From NCBI GenBank assembly GCA_000149225.2, contig CM000690.1:124001-188000 (forward strand): a stretch of 64,000 nucleotides of DNA, in the 5' to 3' direction. The notes below the pieces were generated by a model that had not been told where the DNA came from, searched no databases, and worked only from the letters and a program-made list of their open reading frames with translations. Below are positions 20,084 to 27,324 of this stretch, piece by piece (the first letter of the stretch is position 1; every line of letters starts with the position of its first letter). The translations under genes were made by a program, and so were the position numbers. This DNA comes from Lachancea kluyveri NRRL Y-12651. Its lineage: Eukaryota > Ascomycota > Saccharomycetes > Saccharomycetales > Saccharomycetaceae.

Positions 20084-20155
20084 TCCGTGATAGTTTAGTG
20101 GCTAGAATTACCGCTTGTCGCGCGGTAGACCGGGGTTCAATTCCCCGTCGCGGAG
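20084..20155 (+). tRNA. tRNA-Asp (anticodon GUC)
   Basis: 72 nt. Acceptor TCCGTGA pairs with TCGCGGA (one wobble); D-arm TAGTTTAGTGGCTAGAATTA; anticodon loop TTGTCGC with GTC; T-arm GGGGTTCAATTCCCC; discriminator G at 20155. A T-run follows at 20159-20164. The anticodon stem differs from S. cerevisiae but pairs fully. Confidence 0.95.
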
Positions 20156-20322
20156 TAATTTTTTATTTGTACTCAACTAGAATACCAGGATTCCTTCAAG
20201 TTCTGACGATTAAATATACAGTATATTTAATCATAAGATACACGATTACTAGGCCAGCCTTAGTCTGTCTTTCTTTTATCGTTTCTTTTATTTCTACTTT
20301 GTATATACGTTCACATTTCCAG

Positions 20323-21126
20323 TCATCTTCTGACGACCTTGTATCTATTTTTGGGTACTTTGGGCTGTTTTTCTGTTGGAACTGGCACAGGGGCTTCGTA
20401 AATAGATTTCGTCATTGGGTGTCCCATTAAAAATGCACTGTGTAGTGGAACAATTTCATTCATATTGAAACCTTTGACTAATGGAACCTTTTTGGGTTCT
20501 ACGCCCTCGAAGTCAGGCCCGTAAGGAATCTCCCTCAATGACTGTAGACTTGTAGGATGAGCTTGCATATATTCAGCAACTTTTTTCATCAAGGTCCTTT
20601 TATTTAAAAACCTTTCTGGTGAAACAGGTTTACCCTCTTCCTTCAACAGAACGCGCACTCTTCCTGGGTTACCAAAGTCCTGGGGATGGCATTTTTCGCC
20701 TTCAAATACGCACAGCATATTCAACTCACGAACTGCATCCGCAATTGTTTTTGCGAGTGGATTTTCCACAGCTAAACTTTTTGGAACCCTCCTGCCTTGT
20801 TTATTTGATCTTTTTTTATCGAAATAGCAGGGATAAAGTATTTGAAAACACTTTAATTCTTCTAAATCTTCTTGGGTGATCTTGGTGCTTTTTTCGATTT
20901 TACCGGTCTCAGGGTTGATAAAGGAAAAGGATGTGGGGCCAGAACCACTAGGTTGAGTGGGCTGTCCAGGAAACAAAGGTGGCTCCTCTTCTTGGTCTTG
21001 GCTTCTAACGACTTGTGGTACAATACGCGGAGCAATTGGAGTTTTCAAAGAGGAATCTAGCTCCGCTAAGTCCATATCCAAGTTATCGATATCATCTATA
21101 TCCTCTATTTCTTCTAGTTTGGGCAT
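20323..21126 (-). CDS. SEC65: Sec65, SRP19-type subunit of the signal recognition particle
   Basis: 267 residues (273 in S. cerevisiae). An acidic N-terminus ([20 protein letters not shown]) leads into [16 protein letters not shown]. The SRP19 domain starts near [17 protein letters not shown], with [15 protein letters not shown] and the RNA-binding segment [18 protein letters not shown]. The C-terminal [18 protein letters not shown] and a basic end (RYKVVRR) match Sec65. It binds the tips of SRP RNA helices and helps Srp54 associate, targeting secretory proteins to the ER. It is divergent from RRN9 over 211 bp. Confidence 0.95.
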   Translation of the reverse strand: MPKLEEIEDIDDIDNLDMDLAELDSSLKTPIAPRIVPQVVRSQDQEEEPPLFPGQPTQPSGSGPTSFSFINPETGKIEKSTKITQEDLEELKCFQILYPCYFDKKRSNKQGRRVPKSLAVENPLAKTIADAVRELNMLCVFEGEKCHPQDFGNPGRVRVLLKEEGKPVSPERFLNKRTLMKKVAEYMQAHPTSLQSLREIPYGPDFEGVEPKKVPLVKGFNMNEIVPLHSAFLMGHPMTKSIYEAPVPVPTEKQPKVPKNRYKVVRR

Positions 21127-21202
21127 TCTTCTCTAACAACGCTTTTCTTCTTGTTTAAGCTGCGAATAAATAATGTTGATATAGTTTTGGTTAACGTCCA
21201 TC

Positions 21203-21213
21203 AAAATTTTTCA
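21203..21213 (-). promoter_or_regulatory. RRPE-type element between SEC65 and RRN9
   Basis: AAAATTTTTCA, the reverse complement of TGAAAAATTTT, is the ribosomal RNA processing element of S. cerevisiae ribosome-biogenesis genes, bound by Stb3. It lies 125 bp upstream of RRN9, a Pol I factor gene, which makes RRN9 the likely target. No PAC partner was seen. Confidence 0.5.
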
Positions 21214-21337
21214 GCACATGTGGTCGTTTGAATCTTAGAATATTACGTCTGAAATGATAATTATAAACTTCCTCTAGTTAGTTGTTCACCATTTCTTGAA
21301 GACGACAAGAGTAAGCTTCAATAGAAGAGTGTAACTA

Positions 21338-22444
21338 ATGTCCTCAAAAGGTGAAGCTAGTTGTGGACCACTAAAGAAGTTATCTAAGGAAGACAGAAGC
21401 ATAATAGACACGGCTAATGAACTGTTGAATACGTTGGAGCAGTCGCATAGAGCTGATCTAGCATTGCATTTGTACTCTACCCATTTGTTAAAAACTTTGT
21501 TGAGAAATGCTAATAGAAAGAAAAGTTTATTAGAAATCGATGTATTTATCAAGACGCAAATTAAGGATAACTGGACAAGCTGGCCTAATCCGTACACAGT
21601 CATTGATCCTCAGACTAACAAACTTTTTGAGGACGATGAATGCACGGAAAATATATCAGGAAGGTCGGATGATAAAAAAGATGAATCGTCGCCTTCGGAG
21701 ACAGGTGATATATCTGTCAAAGGACTGGAGCATGCCTGCCATATGTTGAAGCTGGAGTTGGGCTCGGTGTGGCAACGGTCGCTAATTGAATCCTCCTCTT
21801 TGGCAAAAGAAACCTTGGATATTGACAAGATGAGTATTCCAGACGAAGTCAGCACGGTTATTTTGGGCAAGCTGGACCATTTTTTTGAGGGTCTGCATAC
21901 ACAGGCTGCTAAACTGACAAAAATCGATTTAACACAAAGTACAGATTCTAGCCAACTGACTCTAACCGAAAATAACAAATCTGCTATGAAAGTGAATAAG
22001 AAGATAAGGTTTGATTACAGAGATATTATCGCAAGAGGTTGTCAAATGGGAGAGGATATGACTGATATTTACATCAAATCTCTTGGCCTTTACAAGGAAG
22101 TGCCAACGCAGTTTAAGAAATCTGATTTTAGGCTGCCCAAACAAGAGCTAAATAAATATAAGGCTAAGCAAAAGGTGGTGCAAAAAAAAAATAAACTGAA
22201 CAAGAGTTATAGAGAAGATTACGTGGAGGTTGGGAAGTTAGCAAATGATAGACATATGAGTTTCAAGTCGAAGAAATATCTCAGGTTGGCTAGGGATAGT
22301 AGCAAAGAGCTATCGCTAGATAAAAAAACTTTTTTCATGGTGAAAGGCTATGGTGTCGACGACAGTAGCGGGGAAGAATCTGAAGGGCAAGCACATGATT
22401 ATACGATAGAAGACTGTTTAATGAGAATACCTAGAAAAAGATAA
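21338..22444 (+). CDS. RRN9: Rrn9, subunit of the Pol I upstream activating factor
   Basis: 368 residues (365 in S. cerevisiae). An N-terminal conserved block (RADLALHLYSTHLLKTLL, then NWTSWPNPYTVIDP) is followed by an acidic linker, a helical middle part, and a basic C-terminal region (FDYRDIIARGCQMGEDM, PTQFKKSDFRLP). Rrn9 belongs to UAF with Rrn5, Rrn10, Uaf30 and histones H3/H4, and activates rDNA transcription through TBP contact. Identification rests on these blocks and on synteny with YMR270C. It converges with MDM1, with only 15 bp between the stop codons. Confidence 0.92.
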   Translation: MSSKGEASCGPLKKLSKEDRSIIDTANELLNTLEQSHRADLALHLYSTHLLKTLLRNANRKKSLLEIDVFIKTQIKDNWTSWPNPYTVIDPQTNKLFEDDECTENISGRSDDKKDESSPSETGDISVKGLEHACHMLKLELGSVWQRSLIESSSLAKETLDIDKMSIPDEVSTVILGKLDHFFEGLHTQAAKLTKIDLTQSTDSSQLTLTENNKSAMKVNKKIRFDYRDIIARGCQMGEDMTDIYIKSLGLYKEVPTQFKKSDFRLPKQELNKYKAKQKVVQKKNKLNKSYREDYVEVGKLANDRHMSFKSKKYLRLARDSSKELSLDKKTFFMVKGYGVDDSSGEESEGQAHDYTIEDCLMRIPRKR

Positions 22445-22459
22445 TGTGCAACACAAAAC

Positions 22460-25400
22460 TCAATCATTGGTAGGGAAAATCTCATCTAATATCAAGTCTA
22501 GAGTCTCCAAAATTAAACTTGCATTTAAATATTCATTTTGAACCATGGAGTAAAGTTTTAGGCTAGCATCTTTGGAATTCCTGATCCCCACAACTTTAGC
22601 GCAAAGCTCAATCATTAGTTTTTCTATTAAAAGTTTGGCCTCAGTTTCAGTTCGTTTTCTTTCACCTTCAGTTCTCGGAACTGCAGGTGGGTGCTGTGAG
22701 CTTTTGAAAAAGGTGTCATTAACCCAAAGGACTTTCTTCACTGACAGGATCAGTTCGTAGATCTTCTCTTCTGACTTGACCTTAGATATTAGGTCTTTGA
22801 TATACTTCTCAATCGTACTTCCCAATAACTTCTGTAATACCGCTAGAAGAGCGCGCCCCCTTAACCATCCAGAGTTGGATTTGTTGAGTGAAAAAATCGA
22901 AATAAATAGGTCGCAAATCGGCTTGACAAATGAAGTTTTTCTGCTTCTTGAAGTGTTGCTGTAGAAATTTCTCTCGTCGTTGTAAAAACTAATTTCCTTT
23001 TCGAAATCGTCTTTAAGAGGGGTCACCTGGAAGGCCATTCCGGAATATCTTTTGGAAACATCAATTTCGGATTCATCACTATGCAAACTTTCATTTATTT
23101 TAGATGGAACGGACTCTATTCTTGAGAGGCTTGGTAGTTTTCTCTTATCATCGGTGTTTTTATCTTCTTCAATAGAAAAGGTACCAGATGCATCGGTTAG
23201 AAATCTTCTGAACACTTTGTCCTGGCACACCTCTGGAATTATCACCAGTTCGCGCAAATATGTTTCTAGTTTCGTCGTTCTCTCCTCGTATAGCAAAGTT
23301 TTAGATACGTGATACTTTAAAGACATTTTAACCTTCTCTGGAAAAAATCCTTTCTTTTGCAAGTGCCTAACAAGCGACTTGTAAGTTTTTTTCAAATAAG
23401 TGTTCAGCTTGTAAAACTCACTGAATCTCCTTGGAATCTCCCATGAAGTAATCTGGTTATTGTTTAAGTGGTTAACGCTGATGACATAATATGTTACCTC
23501 CTTCCCATCATTCTCTGAAATGTCTGTGAAATAAGATTTTATTGAAAGTTGAGTTTTCCCAAGTAAGCTGTTGGCATTTTCTTGAACGGTATACTGCTGT
23601 TTCAAGAGCTCTTTGTACTCTAATTCTTTGGTGACTGATCTTTCTGACCTTTTTAGTAATTTTAGCTGGGACTTGTTGTTGGTTAACTCTGCTTTCAAAA
23701 TCAAATGGCCCAACAAGACAAGCTGTCTATGCAACCGGTCAATAGATATCGTCAATTTAGCAATTCTGTCTTTTAGCTCAACAAACTCTAGCATTGAACT
23801 TTCTTGGCCATGCTCGTGGTCCAAGACATCAGAGCTGACTATTTCGGAAGAACTATCATAATCGACTGCATCAGGAGAATCATCGATGTCGCTATATTCA
23901 TCTTCATGAACAATGGAATTGTCATCGAACAAACTATCCTGAAAAAGTTCGGTATCACTTTCTTTACCAAACAAATTGGAGAAAGATTTCTTTGGCCTTT
24001 GAGAATAAACATTGCTTTGAGACTCGTCCCTGGATTTTAATATATCGTCTAAAGCTTTGCTAATGTCTCCGTTTGCTACAATCCGTACTGAAGTTAGTCT
24101 AGAGTCGGGCTGGTGTGGAGATGTTTCTTTTTTTGTAATATTCATATAGTCCAAATAAAATTCAGTGCTGGTAAAACTTTGTGAGGATATCATTTCTAGA
24201 AACATAGCAGAACTCTTGAATTTTGGTAATGAGTGCTTTTGTAGGTTTTTGAAAGCCTCGACCTGCAATAACAGAAGGCTTCTCCTTGCTTGAAGATATA
24301 AAGAAACCGCTGGTTCTTTCTCGGAATTTTGGGCATGTACAAAGTCAGTTATGTCTTTAACGTATTCAGGACTCAGTAATTTCATTTTTTTAAGATTTTC
24401 ACCAACTAAAAAAGCGTCGTATGCATTTTTCAGGTCCATTACTCCATGATCAATAAGATCCATCGCAATTTCGTCGTTGTTCGGATCTTCTAAAGGGTTT
24501 TTAACGTTTTCAACGTACTCCCAAAAATCTAGATACGTTATCATGTACTGAGTGCCCTCTTTCGCTAAAAAATCATGCAAACGCTTGAAACAAAATTCAT
24601 TGGACAGGATAACATCTAAGCTGATCGATTCAAGTAGCATCTCAAATTCGTGTAATTGAGCTTTTTCAACTCTTGAATTTGAAGGTAGTGATTTCATAGT
24701 GCTGAAATTTCCAGAGGTGTAAGCTATCCTACTTTCAAGCAAGTTAAGTGAAAGCTGTAGCCGTTTTTCGAGCTCGGCCTGTTTTTTTGATAAACTTTCC
24801 AGCTTGTTCAATTCAATCATCTTAATCATCAGTAGAAACCTTTTCGCTTTAAGGTCTGACAAAGTGCTCAATGAACTAATTTGTTTCAAAAACTCTTCAA
24901 AATCTGCACCTGAGCTATCTATAGTTATGTCTATTTTGGTATTGCCTGGAACATCCTCTCCGGACTCGGATGAAGTAAGCGTATCCTTGTCCTGAGTTTC
25001 TATTTCTTTGGATAATACAGCCCTTAATTCCTGGACTTGGCTTCTTTCCCTTAAAATATCACTCGAGATTTCAACCATTTTCAAATTCCAAAAATCAGGG
25101 TCAGATAGCTTTTCTACTAACGGGGAAAAGATGCAGCAAGTCAAAATTTCTCGCAATAAAATCTTAACATAAGTTGAGTTTAGTTCATTTTTGTCAATTA
25201 ACTGGGGGAGTATGCTTGAAACCTTGTTTCTTAAATAGTTTTCGATGTCACTAGACAATGTTTTTGAGTTTAAAGAGACGCCCCTGTGTACTTTGTAATT
25301 CTTGTTGAATTCCACCGCAACCGTTAAGTCCATATTCTTATGAGGCTTATCTAAAAAGGCATCACTTATAGCGGTCTCGTGAGCAGTGGAGAAAGTATTA

Positions 25401-25882
25401 AAGTGTTTTGTTACCAGCGGTAGGAGCTTCAAAACCAGTAGATCTGCTATATTCACACTTTCAAAATGGTGATAGAATTCAACTGCAGCGTGTCTCAAGC
25501 ATTTCCTTACCTCGCTTGGAAACTGGGACTCTTTATCACCGTTTATAGATTGGAACCACGACATTATGAAATCTCGTAAGATGAAGTCTATTATCGTTCC
25601 AATCTCTTGTGATATCTCTGGATACTCGGAAAAAAATTCATTGCTGTCCTCCCTATCAGTTTCTACCAGGTAGGGTTCTATGTTTATCAGCTTGGGTGGT
25701 CGGTGTTCCACAGCAGGGGAGGTAAATGTGAGCATGGCGTATAGTAGGAACGTTATTGATACCAGCACCCATATTACCGATAATATAACATACTTGTAAA
25801 ACAGTAGAGCAGCTATGATTACCAAAAATGCAGACCGATACGTAAAGACATGATCAATTTCAAAATGCTGCGACAAGCTCAT
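22460..25882 (-). CDS. MDM1: Mdm1, ER-vacuole tethering sorting-nexin (PXA-RGS-PX-PXC)
   Basis: 1140 residues (1127 in S. cerevisiae). Hydrophobic segments at about 18-50 anchor it in the ER. A PXA domain follows (about 85-270), then an RGS-like domain (ISLDVILSNEFCFKRLHDFL onward), an acidic linker, a PX domain (YYVISVNHLNN, IPRRFSEFYKLNTYLKK, KLETYLREL) near 790-900, and a C-terminal nexin domain (LAVLQKLLGSTIEKYIKDLI). Mdm1 marks nucleus-vacuole junctions, links them to lipid droplets and binds fatty acids and PI3P. The promoter faces the TMA23 3' end and contains a CDEI/Cbf1-like ATCACATG at 25965-25972. Confidence 0.94.
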   Translation of the reverse strand: MSLSQHFEIDHVFTYRSAFLVIIAALLFYKYVILSVIWVLVSITFLLYAMLTFTSPAVEHRPPKLINIEPYLVETDREDSNEFFSEYPEISQEIGTIIDFILRDFIMSWFQSINGDKESQFPSEVRKCLRHAAVEFYHHFESVNIADLLVLKLLPLVTKHFNTFSTAHETAISDAFLDKPHKNMDLTVAVEFNKNYKVHRGVSLNSKTLSSDIENYLRNKVSSILPQLIDKNELNSTYVKILLREILTCCIFSPLVEKLSDPDFWNLKMVEISSDILRERSQVQELRAVLSKEIETQDKDTLTSSESGEDVPGNTKIDITIDSSGADFEEFLKQISSLSTLSDLKAKRFLLMIKMIELNKLESLSKKQAELEKRLQLSLNLLESRIAYTSGNFSTMKSLPSNSRVEKAQLHEFEMLLESISLDVILSNEFCFKRLHDFLAKEGTQYMITYLDFWEYVENVKNPLEDPNNDEIAMDLIDHGVMDLKNAYDAFLVGENLKKMKLLSPEYVKDITDFVHAQNSEKEPAVSLYLQARRSLLLLQVEAFKNLQKHSLPKFKSSAMFLEMISSQSFTSTEFYLDYMNITKKETSPHQPDSRLTSVRIVANGDISKALDDILKSRDESQSNVYSQRPKKSFSNLFGKESDTELFQDSLFDDNSIVHEDEYSDIDDSPDAVDYDSSSEIVSSDVLDHEHGQESSMLEFVELKDRIAKLTISIDRLHRQLVLLGHLILKAELTNNKSQLKLLKRSERSVTKELEYKELLKQQYTVQENANSLLGKTQLSIKSYFTDISENDGKEVTYYVISVNHLNNNQITSWEIPRRFSEFYKLNTYLKKTYKSLVRHLQKKGFFPEKVKMSLKYHVSKTLLYEERTTKLETYLRELVIIPEVCQDKVFRRFLTDASGTFSIEEDKNTDDKRKLPSLSRIESVPSKINESLHSDESEIDVSKRYSGMAFQVTPLKDDFEKEISFYNDERNFYSNTSRSRKTSFVKPICDLFISIFSLNKSNSGWLRGRALLAVLQKLLGSTIEKYIKDLISKVKSEEKIYELILSVKKVLWVNDTFFKSSQHPPAVPRTEGERKRTETEAKLLIEKLMIELCAKVVGIRNSKDASLKLYSMVQNEYLNASLILETLDLILDEIFPTND

Positions 25883-26272
25883 CGCAATCGAGCAGATTTC
25901 GGTAGGTTTGAAAGGATGTTTTGTAGAGAAGGAAACTGTACCTTAACAAACAGGGTTGACCGAGATCACATGATCAGTGCTAAAATACCAAGCTGATGAA
26001 ACCTTTTGAAGTTTACATAGCAACGAAGTAACAGGGTTGGGTTGAAGAGTATTACTGGGATCGTAATATTTTCTTTAGGCATTCTTTAATAAATTTGCTT
26101 TTTTTTGTTTTGGTTCTTCACTACAGAACCTGGAGCTTAATTATGGAAATAGTACATTTTCTTAGAAACATTAAAACCAGAACAATAAGATACAACGCTA
26201 ATTGAACTTTCAGTATATAATTTACACAGGATTTGCGAGCTGTAATGTACAATGGATAATACACAAATGAAA
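25883..26272. other. TMA23-MDM1 intergenic region
   Basis: 390 bp that serve as TMA23 3' flank and MDM1 promoter. A near-palindrome GATCACATGATC at 25964-25975 holds a bHLH-type core. No gene was recognised. Confidence 0.5.
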
Positions 26273-26923
26273 TTACTTCTTTTCTTTTCTCTTCCCACTC
26301 TTGCTCTTCTTATTTTTCTTGTCTTTCTTTCCGTCATTTTCTTTGTCTTTCTTCTTGTCTTTTTTCTCGTCATTCTTCCTCTCTTTCTTGTCTTTCTTCT
26401 TGTCTTTCTTCTTGCCTTTCTTATCCTTCTTATCTTCCTTGGACTTTTCCTCTTTACTCTCTTTACTCTTCTTTTCAGCCTTAGACTTCTTTGTGCCCTT
26501 CATTTTTATGTCATCATCACCATCTCTTTTTCTTTTCTTATTTATCTGCTCGTCTTCCAATTTTAAGCATACGATTTCTTTGTTTCCCTTAGCAGCTACT
26601 CGAGAACCGATCGTTCCCTTCAAACCTTCCCCTCTCACAAACCGTCTGTATAAAGGCGAACTTTGTTTGGACACACTTCCGACAACAACTTCATTTTGCT
26701 TGAAAGTTATGCCCTGACCTGTACTGGCACTAACATCCAAGTTTTTCAAGTGTCCGTCGAACAACCTCTCCCACCAAGCTTCACTATCATCTTGACCAGG
26801 CGCACATCCTAAACCTTTCTTGTCTTTCTTGTGTTTCACTAGAATAGGCTTCTTCAACCCACCCTTCTGTAGTGCTTCACCTTCCTGCCAGCCATAGGAT
26901 TTTAAGTAGCCTTTACTATCCAT
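26273..26923 (-). CDS. TMA23: Tma23, nucleolar G-patch ribosome-biogenesis protein
   Basis: 216 residues (211 in S. cerevisiae). It opens MDSKGYLKSYGWQEGEALQ, with the G-patch-like KKGLGCAPGQDDSEAWWERLFDGHLKNLDV (in parts) near 35-70. The last 80 residues are an extreme lysine tail of KKDKK-type repeats, nucleolar-targeting in character. Tma23 acts in 40S biogenesis. The gene shares a 401-bp divergent promoter with PRP24 that contains PAC and RRPE motifs 56-85 bp from this start. Confidence 0.94.
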   Translation of the reverse strand: MDSKGYLKSYGWQEGEALQKGGLKKPILVKHKKDKKGLGCAPGQDDSEAWWERLFDGHLKNLDVSASTGQGITFKQNEVVVGSVSKQSSPLYRRFVRGEGLKGTIGSRVAAKGNKEIVCLKLEDEQINKKRKRDGDDDIKMKGTKKSKAEKKSKESKEEKSKEDKKDKKGKKKDKKKDKKERKNDEKKDKKKDKENDGKKDKKNKKSKSGKRKEKK

Positions 26924-26978
26924 CTTCTATAAGCAATTAATAGACTCTCGGTTGATTTTCTATTCGGAGTCTTCGAGA

Positions 26979-26992
26979 GCTCATCTCATCGC
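26979..26992 (-). promoter_or_regulatory. PAC element in the TMA23 promoter
   Basis: GCTCATCTCATCGC on the plus strand is the reverse complement of GCGATGAGATGAGC, a full match to the PAC motif bound by Dot6/Tod6 in S. cerevisiae ribosome-biogenesis promoters. It lies 56 bp upstream of the TMA23 ATG. Confidence 0.75.
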
Positions 26993-26997
26993 ATTAT

Positions 26998-27007
26998 AAA
27001 AATTTTT
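26998..27007. promoter_or_regulatory. RRPE-like element next to PAC
   Basis: AAAAATTTTT, five bases beyond the PAC motif, matches the core of RRPE (AAAWTTTT). The PAC-RRPE pair at close spacing is the hallmark arrangement of the Ribi regulon and supports coordinated nutrient control of TMA23. Confidence 0.65.
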
Positions 27008-27184
27008 ATATGGCTCTATGCCAGGAATTATTCAAACCGAAAAGTAACCGCAAGGAAACAGAAGAAAAATTGCCTATAACGGATCAACGTACGCGTAGGT
27101 ACAGCTGTTTGATCAATGGTGCTGTCATACCATTTGCTAGGTCATATCTCTTTAAGTACTATCTATTCAACATTTTTGTATGAG

Positions 27185-27192
27185 ATCACGTG
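27185..27192 (+). promoter_or_regulatory. Cbf1-type site (ATCACGTG) in the PRP24 promoter
   Basis: ATCACGTG fits RTCACRTG, the Cbf1/CDEI consensus, 133 bp upstream of the PRP24 ATG. It is the only specific motif noticed on the PRP24 side of this divergent promoter. Confidence 0.4.
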
Positions 27193-27324
27193 CCTTTTAC
27201 CTCAGAACACCACGTAGGAGTTTGATGTCAACATGTTAACCGAAAGGATTCATAAAGAAATTGAGCTCACAAATGATAGTTAGACAACAACGCAATGGGA
27301 AGAGAGCAAGGGAAATAGAAACCC

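Noticed and set aside
27010-27183. 57-codon ATG ORF in the TMA23-PRP24 divergent promoter.
   Set aside because: Short, no recognised family, overlaps promoter motifs; expected by chance at this length.
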